This document shows positions 36,425 to 48,705 of a stretch of DNA of 64,000 bases, piece after piece. Below the pieces are notes generated by a model that did no database searches, was not told where the DNA came from, and saw nothing but the letters and a program-made list of their open reading frames with translations. Source of the DNA: Muscardinus avellanarius (Eukaryota > Chordata > Mammalia > Rodentia > Gliridae); assembly GCA_963383645.1 (NCBI GenBank), contig OY726572.1:29022792-29086791 (forward strand), in the 5' to 3' direction. A program made the translations under genes and the position numbers. Numbering within the stretch: the first letter of the stretch is position 1; each line of letters starts with the position of its first letter.

Positions 36425-36925
36425 ATTGGTCAGGGTTCACTAGAGTAGCAGAACTCACAGGACACATATATGGGAAAAGGGGATTTATCAAATCAGTTTA
36501 CAGTCCAAAGCAGTATAGACCCAAGTTGCTAACCGCATGAGGAGAGCCAGAGGAACCAGCAGCTGGTCTAGTGGGCTAAGAGCTGGAGTCTCAGAATCAG
36601 AGCAATCATTAATTCAGTCCCAGTCCAAATAGAAACCAGAAACTCTGGAGAAATTGTAATGAAGATCCAGTTCAAAGAAGGCCGGTATCTCAGAAGGGAG
36701 TGGACACACTTCCTTCAGGAAGAAGCATACATGCATTTATTTGGCTTTCTTCTTTTGTCCAGGTCCTTCCTGCACATATCAGAACCATGCTAACTACATT
36801 TTGGGTAAGAATTCCTCTTCAATCTGCCATTACATAAACTAATCATCGCATCAGCACACCCCAAATCACATGATTGTAGGTGTTTCATGTTCTAGTCAAG
36901 ATGATAATCTAATAATCACAAATAT
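36425..36925 (-). mobile_element. Ancient LTR-like interspersed repeat
   Basis: Begins TATTGGTCAGGGTTCACTAG, contains a GGGGATTTATCAAATCAGTTTACAG block and ends near CTAGTCAAGATGATAATCTA. This start, middle and end occur together in a widespread ancient mammalian repeat that I remember as an LTR in reverse orientation, but I cannot name the family with confidence. Confidence 0.45.
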
Positions 36926-37749
36926 AATCCTTAGTAAAGTTCTAGGTTCAAATAAACTTAGGTTTAAGTATCCACCCCACACTTTAATAGCCTTTTGAAA
37001 AGGGACAAATTAAAATCTGCAATCATCAATTTATCTCACTATAAACTGGGATGGTAAATCTAACTTTATTCATCAGATTTTTTGATGATTAAATAAAATA
37101 GCACCTGAAGATCTAGAAAATGGTCTCAATAAAACATATGCTCAATAAGCATTATTTATTAGAAGTGACAGAAAACAGCTGGAAACAATTGTTCTTTCTT
37201 TTGTTTTTCAACCTAAAAAGAGACATTTGCTCCAGAAACGCTGAATTTGATTGGTAAAATTGGATCATACAGTGGTCAAAGAATCCCCAAAAGACTCCTC
37301 AAATGAGGGCCAAAAATAGTAGGTGATATGTGTGAAGACCCTTTAGAAACACTGGAAAATGTTAATTTCTATCAATGGTGTTAGATTCAATTTTCTATCT
37401 GCGATGTTAGAAGAACAACTTTAGAAAAAATATAAACAGGCTAATCTTAAGGGGAAGTGTTTCTTTCTCTGTGTGTATATCCAAAGTAATATTTTAACTG
37501 CATGTGTCAATATATTCATTGAAAGGTAAATGATTAATTTTACTAGTTTATGACTATAAACAGGCTCTCTATGTCAGAGATACCTATTACAGGAGTTGTT
37601 AGTTCCTGTCTTGGTCCCTGTGCAAAAGACCTTGAGAAAAATGAACTTTTTTTTTCCTAGTTCTTCTTGGGGCTTTTCTAAAACTGTAAGTAACAATTCT
37701 GAAGGATTATAACTGATTGAAAGTCTAACTCCTCAAAATAATGTGCTGA
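36926..37749. other. Unique stretch, nothing recognised
   Basis: No repeat or gene seen. Confidence 0.4.
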
Positions 37750-37751
37750 GG

Positions 37752-37875
37752 TTTTTTTTTTAATTGGTGCATTATAATTATACATAAAATGATTCATCGT
37801 GACACATTTGTACATGCAGATAACATAATTTGGTCAATTTTATTCCCTAGTATCTGGTACAAGTTTCTCACATTA
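37752..37875 (-). mobile_element. Short L1 3' end, minus strand
   Basis: A T-run then AATTGGTGCATTATAATTATACATA, the reverse complement of the GAATATAATGCACCAATAAAAATT end of L1 tails in this window. 5' truncated to about 120 bp. Confidence 0.6.
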
Positions 37876-37944
37876 TATGTTTGTTTGGGGTAGGAAATCA
37901 AACTTGAAATGCCAATTAATTTATCACATAGTTTCAATTGCTTG

Positions 37945-38465
37945 GTCTCAGCCATAAAAAACAAAATTATGTCATTTTCAGGAAAATGGTTGGAACTAGA
38001 GAATATACTGCTAAGTGAGATCAGTCAGTCACAGAAAGTCAAGGCTCATATGTTTTCTTTCATATGTGGAAGCTAGAGAGAGATAAAAAATAAAAGGGAT
38101 GTTAGAGAAATGAAAGAAGAGATTAGTAGAAGGGCTAAATGAGCGGTGTGTGTATATTTCTACCATCTTATAGCCCATTAAGATGTATGATCAATACAAT
38201 GCACCAATAAAAATTAATAAAAGAGACTAGTAGAATAGGAGAAGGTGACTGGGGGAGGGAGGTGGGAAGGTTAAAAAGAAGGCTTGATGAAGAAATCAGT
38301 TCAAATAATACTATGTCCATATATGAAGGTGTCACTAAATTCTCACAAGATATACTGGGACAGGGTGAAAGTAGATTGGGAGACTGCATGCTTTGTGCAT
38401 GTATGTTTGTATCACTTTGAAACTCACTATGATGTATAATTGCAATATACCAAGAATAGTATATA
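37945..38465 (+). mobile_element. L1 3' end (ORF2 end plus 3' UTR), interrupted
   Basis: ORF2 end traces (CAGCCATAAAAAACAAAATT, AAAATGGTTGGAACTAGAGA), then CATATGTTTTCTTTCATATG, and after an insertion at 38132-38221 the 3' UTR continues (GGGGGAGGGAGGTGGGAAGG ... GCATGTATGTTTGTATCACT ... TATGATGTATAATTGCAATA). No functional coding sequence. Confidence 0.8.
38118..38235 (+). mobile_element. 90-bp L1 tail inserted in an older L1
   Basis: Body 38132-38221: GCTAAATGAGCGGTGTGTGT, then CCCATTAAGATGTATGATC and ATGCACCAATAAAAATT. Flanked by AGAGATTAGTAGAA (38118-38131) and AGAGACTAGTAGAA (38222-38235). A severely 5'-truncated L1 insertion. Confidence 0.85.
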
Positions 38466-39073
38466 AAGATGTTATCAATCTTTACCCATGAAAGTGTTAT
38501 GCTTAATATTCAAGTACTTTGAGATTTTACTGTTATCTGTTATTGATTTCCATCTAGGATCCATAAGAAGAAGTCAAAATTATATGTGTTATCATAAGTA
38601 TAAAATATTTAATTATCAAGACTGATAGACAAAAAATTTAAAAAGAATGCATATATCTGAAACACTCCAAAATATGCAAATCTATACATATTATAATACA
38701 GGGTATTTGGCAGCTTTTTGAGTGCAATAATGTTTCTGCTACTTCCTATTACTACACTTGGTTGAATGAATATTCTTTTATTGGACAATGCAAAATTTTA
38801 TTAACTTTATTAACGTTAATAAAATGTTATGATATATCTGTGATGGCATGAGGTTTAGAGTCCCAATTTCATAGTTTCATTAATCCATAACTAAAGTTAG
38901 TTTCTATGCCTCCATTTATTTCAACAGTAAAAAATAAATCATATCAAATTTTACATAAATGAATTATATTGTAAAATGTGATATTATTAAAATAACTACA
39001 AAATCAATTCAGAATTTTCTGTTTTGGTCTTTATTTCTTCCTAAAATGCTATGAATTATAAGATATTTAAAAA
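38466..39073. other. AT-rich stretch, nothing recognised
   Basis: No repeat or gene seen. Confidence 0.4.
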
Positions 39074-39232
39074 GTGAGTGATTTACCACAATTAGAGCTT
39101 AGATCAGTTAAATAATGATCATTTAGCTTCAAAGTATATCTGCCATTTCTAGTTGTTTCTGAACCATAATATCTATCATCTTTTTGCTTTGCCAAACACA
39201 CACACACATACACTCATACACATAGTTTCTGT
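39074..39232 (+). repeat. Copy 1 of a ~160-bp dispersed duplication
   Basis: From GAGTGATTTACCACAA to ACTCATACACATAGTTTC, matching 40670-40832 with a handful of substitutions and a shorter (CA)n. It has no tail, no visible target-site duplication and no match to the SINE/L1 families here. Confidence 0.88.
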
Positions 39233-40669
39233 AGCATCTGAGCATTCTGGATTCCTTTTAATGATGCAACCTCTGGTGGCCTTTGGCCATACGTAACTCA
39301 CCCACATGCTTGTGCAGCTGATATATCTGTGTTTGTTTTGCAGATGTCAAGTTTGTATTGTTTACTTCCTTCTCTTCACAGAAATCACAGTATCTCCAAT
39401 TTTGGAATCATTAACTGCTGGATTTTATCCCATAGAATATCATATGGTTTCCTCTTACACTAAATTTTCCTACTTAGGGATTGTCAACATGATTATTTGA
39501 CTTCCATGGTACCATGTTAGAAAAGGCAACTTATTTATTAGATATGCTGGCTCCATCACTTTCTCCCAAGGAAAAATTCCTCTTTTTCTCACAACCCACA
39601 AAGGAATATTCTAGGGGATAGAGAACTAGGTTCTTTCCTAGGGATATTCATTTTTATGTTTCACTTAATTTTATTTTTTATTACAAAAATCAAAACTTTA
39701 TCTCTCTTGGTACAGGGTTAAATTGATTTTCCATCTTCATACCTTTCCATCTGAAGAATAAACACTCTTCTAAAACTTCAAAATACTTATGAATTTGGAA
39801 CTTTTAAAAGTATGTATTTCTTTTTGAAGGAAGCTGTGATTTGCCTATTTGAATAAAGAAATTATTTTTGAGATAAAACACAGAAATTTTCATCTATTTT
39901 TCATTTATATTAACTGTCCTGGTAAGTGGAATATAGATAGATAGCTAATATTACTGATTTTATATGACACAGGGCACTGCGATCAAGTAACTTCAGAGCT
40001 AAGATCCATAGAATTGAGAAATAGCCCAGCTTAACATCTAAAAATCTTACCCTTATACACATTAAGGTGATATATAATATTATTAAAATTATATTTTAGT
40101 ATAATATTTGACTGGCTAAATATTCAGGCTACATTGCAATATAAAAGGAAAAAATATTAGCAGTACTTATTTCTGTTGAAATGCATTTATAGTAACAGAA
40201 AAATATGACACTAATCACAGAATTTAAGTTGCCTGAGACACACGTAATATTTAATTTCTTACTTTTTTCTTACCTAAACTTTATTAAATGTCTATGTGAA
40301 AACATTAACCTTATATTAAATATAATAATTTAGTAGATTCTCTTTAAATGTTATCTGAACAATGTGACATATCATATGTTATTTGAAAAATAAAGCATGA
40401 TAAATTTAAGCACAAACACCAAGAAAGAACAAAATACAGGAAGCATTAAGAAGATGATGAGAAAACACTAAAAAATTTGATTATGTCAGCAAAAGTACAA
40501 TCATGTGAAAAATGCAGAAGGGAGAGCGATTATAAATTGCATTAGAGTTTTAAATGAATCTTTCCTCTCTGAAAAGGATTAAAGCATTTGCCTGTAGACT
40601 ACACTAATTCAATAATACAGATGTGAACATTTAAAATACTGGAGACTTAAATTTCCCTGCATTTCATTT
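39233..40669. other. AT-rich stretch between the two duplicate copies
   Basis: No repeat or gene recognised. The 64-codon frame at 39306-39500 is hydrophobic but without a domain. Confidence 0.4.
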
Positions 40670-40781
40670 GAGTGATTTACCACAAATAGTGCTTAGATCA
40701 GTTAAATAATGATGATTTAGCTTCAAAGTATATCTGCCATTTCTAGTTGTTTCTGAACCATAATATCTATCATCTTTTTGC

Positions 40782-40819
<38 letters not shown>

Positions 40820-40832
40820 ATACACATAGTTT
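40670..40832 (+). repeat. Copy 2 of the ~160-bp duplication
   Basis: Same sequence as 39074-39232, including the shared TAGCTTCAAAGTATATCTGC and CATAATATCTATCATCTTTT; here the (CA)n has expanded to about 17 units (40784-40817). Confidence 0.88.
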
Positions 40833-40972
40833 CCATAATGTTAACATCACTGGCCAAACTTTACACCTCACTGAAGTTGTATGCAATTTTTAGGTCTCAA
40901 ATTAAATGTCACCTCTTCACAGGTAATGTTCCTGATCCACCTAAAATCTAAATTTGATCCACTCTCTATTCA

Positions 40973-41195
40973 AAAAGTCATTTTTTGCCAGATGTGGTGG
41001 CACACACTTATAATCCCAGTACTTGGGAGGCTGAAACAGAAGGTTCTGAGGTTTCTGAGCAGCCTCAGCTGCTTAGTGAGGCCCTCCACAACTTAATAAG
41101 ACCCTGTTTCAAAATAAAGAATAAAAATAGGGCTGGGGGTGTAGCTCAGAAGTAGAATGCCCCTAGGATTCAATCCCCAGTATCTTAAAAAAACA
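40973..41195 (+). mobile_element. B1-dID SINE, long form
   Basis: GCCAGATGTGGTGGCACACA head, CAGCCTCAGCTGCTTAGTGA middle, GGGCTGGGGGTGTAGCTCAG ID part (41130-41149), short A-tail. Confidence 0.92.
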
Positions 41196-41551
41196 TTTTC
41201 TCTTAGAGCTTTGGTTTCACATTTGTACTTGTGATTTTCATTTATAATAACTTTTGTCTACTATTGTCTTAATATCCAAGTCTATGTTTATATACTAAGA
41301 AAATTAAAATTTTATCACAAAACAGTATAAGTAAATTTAATATAAAGATGAATTATACTAATGTAATAAATTTTATTAAGATACATATTGATATATAAAG
41401 CCTATCAGTGTGTCAATTGATAAGTGCATTGATGTGTAGAGAAAATATATGATTATCATAACTTGAAAAATTATTTTTAAAAAATTTAAACTCAATACAC
41501 ATTCATAATTGATTATTGCATTGTTTGTGCACATATGGAACCCTTAAGGCA

Positions 41552-41782
41552 TAGAAGACTTTTGTTTTTTTGGTGGTACTGGAGGTGGAACCCAGAGGCT
41601 TTCTACCTCCATGCTATACTCCCAGACCTATTTATATTTTATTAGGAAACAGGGTCTCACTAAGTTGCTGAGAGCCTAAGTAGTTAAGGCTGGCTTCGAA
41701 CCTGTGCAATCATCCTGTCTCAGCCTCCAAAGTGCTGGGATTACAAGCCTGCGCCATCATGCCTGGCTATAGAAGATTTTTT
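41552..41782 (-). mobile_element. B1-dID SINE, long form, minus strand
   Basis: GGTGGTACTGGAGGTGGAAC, CTCACTAAGTTGCTGAGAGC, GCCTCCAAAGTGCTGGGATT and CATCATGCCTGGCT. Flanked by ATAGAAGACTTTTG and ATAGAAGATTTTTTG. Confidence 0.9.
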
Positions 41783-41944
41783 GAGCATTAAAAATATTGA
41801 GTTCATGCCATAGAGTGGGTTCCTTTATGGCAAATAAAAGTATTATTACTAAAGTAAAAAAAATAGAAAAATGCCTCCTCATATTTTACATACCTTTAAT
41901 TTTTTGATCAACTCATTGTGACTTGCAACAAAAATAAGAATTTA

Positions 41945-42418
41945 ACAAAGATATGAGATATATGCACAATGGGATTCTACTCAGCAATAAAGAACAAAAT
42001 TATATTATTTTCAGGAAAATGGATGGACCCAAAGAACATTATGTTACAGGAGATTAGCCAATCACAGAAAAGGAAGGGTCAAATGTTTTCTCTCATATGT
42101 GGAAGCTAAGAAGTAATCTGGAGAGCAGAGGGACTTCAGAAAATGTAGGAGAAACTCCAGTGGAGCCAGAGAGGTGAGGTGCTTAAGGGAAGGGGGGTGG
42201 GGAGGGAGAGAGAATTAATGAAGGAATCACTTTCATTGGCATTAAGTACATATGTGAGAATACCAATGTCAATTTCAGTAACCTATACGGGAAAGGGGGA
42301 GAGAAGGGACCCAAAGGAAAGCACACCAAGTGCTGTGTGCATATCAATACCACTATGAACTACATTATGATGTAAAACTATAATGTATTAATAAAAGTAA
42401 AAAATAAAAAATAAACAA
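41945..42418 (+). mobile_element. L1 3' end, 5' truncated
   Basis: Starts in the last part of ORF2 (CACAATGGGATTCTACTCAG near 41964), then CTCATATGTGGAAGCTAAG, the G-rich GGGAAGGGGGGTGGGGAGGG block (42188-42207), TATGAACTACATTATGATG and an A-rich tail. Non-coding now. Confidence 0.85.
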
Positions 42419-42429
42419 TTAATAAATTT

Positions 42430-43760
42430 CATCAGGGCTGGGGATTCTTCCAAAAATAAGCAAAAACATACCCTGGAAAAAAAATATAGCCTCTTCAAGA
42501 AATGGTGTTGGAAAAACTATCTTTCAATAGGCAGATGAATTAAAATAAACTCTGTTTTCTCAACCGACACAAGAGTCAATTCAAAATGGATCAATGTTCT
42601 GCCAGCTACTTGAAGAGGACATAGTACCAACAGTCCAATACATAGGCATGGTAAAACCTTCCTCAAAAAGACCCCAAAGATATAGAAAATTAAAATAAGG
42701 ATCAATACTTAGAATTACATTAAATTGAAGAGCTTTTGTGCAGCAAAGTAAACTATCAAGAATCTCAACAGAATGGAAAAATATTTTTGTTACCTACTCC
42801 TCTGATACAGGACTAATATATAGAATATAAAGAGAACTAAAAAAACTCACTGCTAAGAAAACAAATTACCCAATCAAAAATGGAAAAGTAAACTAAAAAT
42901 TACTTCAAAAATGAAGAAACAAAAATGAAAAATAAATGTATGAAAAATGTTCAGTATCATTAGCATTAATGATAACAGATGTAAATCAAAACTACCCTGA
43001 CATTTTACTTAACTGCAGTTAAATGGCAATAATTAAAAACAAACAATAACAAATGCTGGCAAGGATGTGGAGAGGTAGGAAATCTGATACACTATTGGAA
43101 TTACAAATTAATGCAACCACTTTGAAAAACAGTGTGGAGGATCCTCAAAAGAATGGGAATGAACCTACTATATAACCAAGCTCCTGGAAATCTACCCAAA
43201 AGAATGGAAACCAAAGAAGGCGAGTAATGCATGCATATCTACATTTATAGCTGCAGAATTCACAATTACCAAATTCTGGAACCAGAAAAGACATCCATCA
43301 ACAGATGTATATGGGAAATGCAATTTTACTCTGCCATAAAAAATAACAAAATTATTTTATTTACATGGAAATGGATGGAACTGGAGAACATTATAAGTAA
43401 GATTAGGCAGTCACAAAAAAGTGAAAATTCAGATGTTCTCTCTAATATGCAGAAGCTGTGGAGAAATTGGGCTATAGAAGGGACTCTAGAAAATTAAGGA
43501 GAAACCTTAGATGAGTGAAGAAGATGTCCTGAGAAAGATGGGAGGGTGGAAGAGAGAATCAGCTTAATGGACATGAGGTAATAAACTTATCAAAGAAAAT
43601 CTTTGTGCTGAGCATGGGAAGGAGAGGAGTGGGAAGGAAGAGAAATAATGGGAACTGGGGGAGTGCTCAATGAGCACTATGTAAGCCTCTAGCATGCTGA
43701 ATGTCACTAGGATGCATGCTTACAATGCACACACACATATGAATAAAAAAGAAGACAAAC
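42430..43760 (+). mobile_element. L1 ORF2 C-terminal part plus 3' UTR, old
   Basis: Contains diverged ORF2 sequence from the AAGAAATGGTGTTGGAAAAA block (42499) through CAAATGCTGGCAAGGATGTG (43050-43069) and the ORF2 stop region near 43495, then the 3' UTR (GGGAACTGGGGGAGTGCTCA near 43650) ending near 43750. The longest remaining open piece is 88 codons (43231-43497). Many stops and frameshifts. Confidence 0.82.
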
Positions 43761-45035
43761 TTTTGACCAGTACTGATAACTTTTTTATATGTTTTGGAAA
43801 AACTAAAATAAACCAAAAATAATGAGAATAAATGAGCGAACTAAAGTTAAAGAAAATATATATATAAATAATTAGTAGCATATATTTCTGAGAAAAGCAG
43901 TCCGAAACATAAATGAAAACAGAAGTAACTCACAATGAAGCAATTTACATTTTGGAAATATTCTAATAAAACATATGCAAATGTGTATGTGTATCTATCT
44001 TTAAGTGAAAACACAAGATAATGTATTCCAAAATATAATCTTAACATCATATAGAAAACAGTTCTTCCATAAAAGCATCTAACTTAATGACTTTAGATGC
44101 ACAAATGCATATATTAATTAATGCATTATTTTAAAGGCACCTAAATTAATGACTGTCTCAAAATAAATAAGATAATATAACACTCAGAAAATATGCAAAT
44201 TGTGTATACTCTCAAATAATTTAGAATATATAATTTTAAAGTTTTCTTAAACATCATGAATAATCTGAGAAATAATCATATTATTATTCCTCTTAATATA
44301 ATAGATATATTAAGTTTCTACTTTCATGCTTTTTTCAGACTAATATCTTTTTAGGTGATTTCTATAATTTTTTCATTTCACCATCTATGAGTATAGCTGT
44401 TAAAATTATTTATTCCTGCTTTCTCTTTCCCAATAATTATGTTCATAATTAATTGGGATACTTCTAACTGTCCCATATTAAAGCACAGCATATCCCAAAC
44501 TAAGCTGTCTTTTTCTCCTTCTTCAGATTGTGTTTCCACTGTAGCCCAGTTTCCTGTTATATTCCTGTTTCCTCTATATTGTATTAAACACAACTGAGAA
44601 ATCCTAAACAATAAATTCAATTAAATGGCATGATGTGAAGTAAAAATACTTCATTCTTCTTTCTTTTCACGGATTTTTATCTTTTCTCATCATTAACACA
44701 AGTGATAAAAAGATAAGCAGATCACTCCCCTCTTATCAGGGACAGATCTTTCTGTAATGACACTGTAACCATGGATACTAACCACTTCACAGTATTCAGG
44801 CACTAATTATTCATGATAGTATTCTCTCCAAAGGATTTGCTAATTTATATGCCTTCACAGTTAACTTACCTAAGTTGGTTTTTAAAATGTAAATTATAAA
44901 AGAGGTAAATCATATATTTTTTCTCAAAGTCACTGTCCAGTATATGTGATCATATTCATGGTAATAACATTTTCTTTATCAATAGACACTTATTGAAGTA
45001 ACTATTTACATACTATAAGATATAAATATTTCAAC
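43761..45035. other. Unique AT-rich stretch, nothing recognised
   Basis: No repeat or gene identified. Confidence 0.4.
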
Positions 45036-45371
45036 CAGCAACACCTGAATACACATATCTTTTGGCTGCACATGGAACCTTCTCCAAAATAGAACACATC
45101 CTGGTCCACAAATCAAGCACCAACAAATTCAAAAGATGTAATATAATTCCCAGAATCTTTTCAAATCACAGCAGATTGAAAGTAGAAATCAATAACAGGA
45201 AGACAAAAAGAACATAAATACATGGAGAGTGAAAGATACACTATTAAATGAGGACTGGACCAGAAGAAATATAAGGTGAGAAATAAAAAATTTCCTAGAA
45301 TTAAACAAAAATAGGGATATAACATACTAAAAATCTATGGGACACTTTGAAGGCAGTGTTAAGAGAAAAAT

Positions 45372-45606
45372 TTAGTCAGGTGTGACTGCACACGTTTGTA
45401 ATCCCAGCATTTGGGAGGCTGAGACAGGAGGATTGTGGTTTGTGAACAGCCTCAGTAACTACTTAGTGAGGCCCTTTGTAACTCAGTGAGATCCTATTTT
45501 GAAAATAAAGAATAATAAGTAGGGCTGTGGGTGTAGCTCTAAGGTAGAATGCCCCTGGGTTCCATCCCCAGTAAAACAAAACAAAACAAACAAAAAAAAA
45601 AAAAGG
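45372..45606 (+). mobile_element. B1-dID SINE inserted in the old L1
   Basis: Head AGTCAGGTGTGACTGCACAC, CAGCCTCAGTAACTACTTAG middle, GGGCTGTGGGTGTAGCTCTA ID part, then an (AAAAC)n A-tail. The L1 sequence AGAGAAAAATTTA resumes as GGAAAGTTTATAGCACTGAG after the tail. Confidence 0.9.
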
Positions 45607-45633
45607 AAAGTTTATAGCACTGAGAGTTGACAT

Positions 45634-45741
45634 AAGAAAAACAGAATTATACCTCTACCATCTTGTATTCCATTAAGATGTATGACTACAATACACCAAT
45701 AAGAAATGAAATAAATAAAATTTAAAAACAAGAAAAACAGA
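45634..45741 (+). mobile_element. 84-bp L1 tail inserted in the old L1
   Basis: Body 45646-45729: CTACCATCTTGTATTCCATT, AAGATGTATGACTAC, ATACACCAATAAGAAATG and an A-rich tail. Exact 12-bp duplications AAGAAAAACAGA at 45634-45645 and 45730-45741. Confidence 0.9.
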
Positions 45742-45987
45742 TAGTCACCAATTAAACAACCTAATGACACACTTCAATGAGCTTGAAAAACAGGAAGAGT
45801 CCAACCCCAAAGCCAGTAGAAGGCAATAGATAATTCAAATACGAGACAAAATAAATGGAATAGAGAATAAAAAACAATATGAAGAACGAAGAAATACAAA
45901 AGCTGATTCTTTGAAAAGATTAATAATATTTGACAAGCCCCTAGCCAACCTAAACAAAAGAAATAATCAATCCAAAATATTAAAATC

Positions 45988-46823
45988 CTTGGGTTCTTCC
46001 CTGAGTCACCATGACTTCACTTAGGGTGCAATGGATCTCGAGTTTGTGGTAATCTCAGCCTCCACTACTACTTTACTGGGTTGTATCACAAAGTCTCAGA
46101 CCCAGAGAGTTAATCAAGGCTGCACAAGATGGTGGGGGTGCCAGGTAGGGTGTTTTCTCATGGGGAGCTGCGGCTAGGGTGTGGTATCTCTGCCACCACT
46201 ACTCCTTCATTAGGTCGGACTGCAAAATCTCAGACTCAGGGAGATTATCAAAGCTGCGCAAGTCCCTGGAGGTACAGTGCTGGGATTTCTCATTTATGGA
46301 CCACAATTTCACTTACGGTTGTTGTGCGTGCTGATCTAGAGCTGTTGCAGGTGTGGTGAATTCGCCACTGCTGCTGGCAATGTGGCACTGCTTCCAAGTC
46401 CTTGGCTTGAGGCTGGTGTATTTCTTTTCTGGTTTTGAGCTCCATTCTAATTCCTTGGAGGGCATGATGATCTTGGCCACTGGGAGTTTTAGACCTTCTT
46501 TGCACTGAAAGAACTGCTGAATTATACCCGAATGACCTGCAGCTGATCACTTCAGTTCTTTGTTTACCTTTCCTCTCTGGAGCCTGGTGCTGTGAGGCAA
46601 GATGGCGCCAGCATCTCATCTGCACAGCAATGCAGGCTGATTTATTTTCTAGTCTCTGGTTGTTCTTCTAGTCTTCTTTTTCTCTGTCAATTATATTTAC
46701 AGTTATTATTTCTCTGCTGATAGTGTTTTCTGGCTATGAAAAACACTGATTTTGTGGCAGTAGAGATCGAGTGTTATCAGGACTTGTAAATGCTGTTTTC
46801 AAGGTCGCCATCTTCCTAGAAGT
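45988..46823 (-). promoter_or_regulatory. L1 5' UTR (type 2), inverted
   Basis: On the minus strand it opens with an AAGATGGCGAC motif (YY1-type, at about 46803-46813) and contains GGCGCCATCTTGCC near 46610-46597. Homologous to the plus-strand block at 54425-55110 (shared CTTGAAAACAGCA, AGTCCTG.TAACA and GCCAGAAAA.ACTA segments). Two copies plus part of a third of a ~134-bp unit lie at 46000-46385 (AATCTCAGA/AGTCTCAGA anchors at 46092 and 46226). Confidence 0.65.
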
Positions 46824-48705
46824 AGCATTAAATGGGGAAAAACTTCAAGAATTCCCCCTAAAAACAGGAACAAGACAAGGATGTCCATTATCACCACTTC
46901 TCTTCAATATACTACTAGAGACTCTAGTCAGAGCAATAAGACAAGAAAAGGAAATCAAAGGAGTACAAACAGGAAAAGTAGAATTCAAACTTTCATTATT
47001 TGCAGATGACATAATACTATGTTTAGAAAACCTAACAAACTCAACCAAAAGGCTTATAGAACTAATCAACAAATTCAGCAAAGTGTCTGGATACAAAATC
47101 AATCTTAAAAAATCAAAAGCTTTTCTGTACACTAACCATAAATCCACTGAAAAAGAAATTCAGAAAACACTTCCACTCAGGATCTCTCACAAAAAGATAA
47201 AATACAAAGGAATAAACTTAACCAAGGAGGTAAATATATCTACAAAGACAATTATAAAACATTGAAAAAAGAAATCGAAGAAGATCTTAGAAGATGGAAA
47301 GATTTTCCATGTTTGTGGATAGGCAGAATAAATATCATTAAAATGGCTATCCTTCCAAAAGTGATATACAGATTTAAAGCAATGCCCATTAAACTACCAA
47401 GATTATTCCTCACAGGCATAAAAAATCAGTCCTTAAATTTATTTGGAATAACAAAAAGCCCAGAATAACCAAAGTAGTTCTCAGCAACAAAAACCATGCA
47501 GGAGGAATCACAATACCTGACTTTAAACTATATTACAAAGCCACTGTAATGAAAAACAGCATTGTGTTGGCACAAAAACAGATACATAGACCAATGGAGC
47601 AGAATAGAAGACCCAGAAACAAGTCCAAATACTTTCAGCCAATTGATTTTTGACAAAGGGGCCAAAAAAAAAAAAAAATACACTGGAAAAAAGATAGCCT
47701 GTTCAACAAATTGTGTTAGCAAAACTGGTTAACCATATGCAAAAAATTGGAAATTAATCCAACTTTCTCATTCTGCACAAGAGTCAATTCAAGATGGATC
47801 AAAGATTTGGAAATTAAACCTGAGACCTTGAAGCTTCTTGAAGAGGGCAAAGGTCCAACACTGCAATGCATAGGCATAGAAAAATATTTTCTCAACAAGA
47901 CCCCAAAGGCATAACAAATTAAGAGGCAAATCAATATGTGGGATTGTATGAAATTGAAGAGCTTCTGTTCAGCAAAGGAAACTGTCAAGAACCTGAATTG
48001 AGGGCCAATAGAATGGGAGAAGTTTTTTGCCCCCTACACCTCCAATAGAGGACTAATATCTAGAATATACAGAGAACTCAAGAAACTCAACACTAAAAAA
48101 CAAAAAATCCAATCAAAAAATGGGCAAATGAACTAAACAGACACTTCACAAAAGAAGAAATTCAAATATCCAATAAATGCATGAAAAAATGCTCAACATC
48201 ATTGGCAATCAGAGAGATGCAAATCAAAACAATCCGAAGGTTTCACCTAACTCCAAATAGAATGCCAATGATTCAAAACAGAAACAACAACAAATGCTGG
48301 TGAGGATGTGGAGAAGTGGGAATTCTAAAACATTATTGGTGGGATTGCAAATTAGTGCAACCAATTTGGAAAACAGTATGGAGAATCCTCAGAAGAATGG
48401 GAACAAATCTACCATTTGATCCAGCAATACCAATACCACTTTTGGGTATCTACCCAAAAGAAAGGAAACCAAACTATCAAACTACTACATATGTATCTAT
48501 GTTCATAGCTGCACAAATCACCATAACCAAACTATGGAACCAGCCAAGATATCCATCAACATATGAATGGATTACAAAACTCTGGGATATGTACACAATG
48601 GAATTTTACTCAGCCACTAAAAAAAACCTCAATTACATCATTTTTAGGAAAATGGAACTGGAGGACATTATGGTAAGTGAGATTAGTCAGTCACAAAAAT
48701 AAGAA
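46824..48705 (+). pseudogene. L1 ORF2 (reverse transcriptase to C-terminus), inner copy
   Basis: The reverse transcriptase part encodes [19 protein letters not shown] (46866-46922) and the catalytic FADD box at 46999-47010 (both metal-binding aspartates kept). Later pieces give [12 protein letters not shown] (47392-47427), and from 48316 the HYWWDCKLVQPIWKTVWR and YDPAIP-like C-terminal segments up to a stop at 48703. Frameshifts near 47265 and 47470 and stops before 48316 break it. The N-terminal endonuclease is absent, so it is dead despite the intact active-site box. Confidence 0.88.

Noticed and set aside
46129..46625. Overlapping frames (plus 46129-46359, minus 46290-46625) as exons
   Set aside because: Both lie in the inverted L1 5' UTR, which explains the higher GC content and open frames.
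46771..47265. Active L1 reverse transcriptase
   Set aside because: The FADD box is intact, but the element lacks ORF1 and the endonuclease and has several frameshifts downstream, so it cannot be autonomous.
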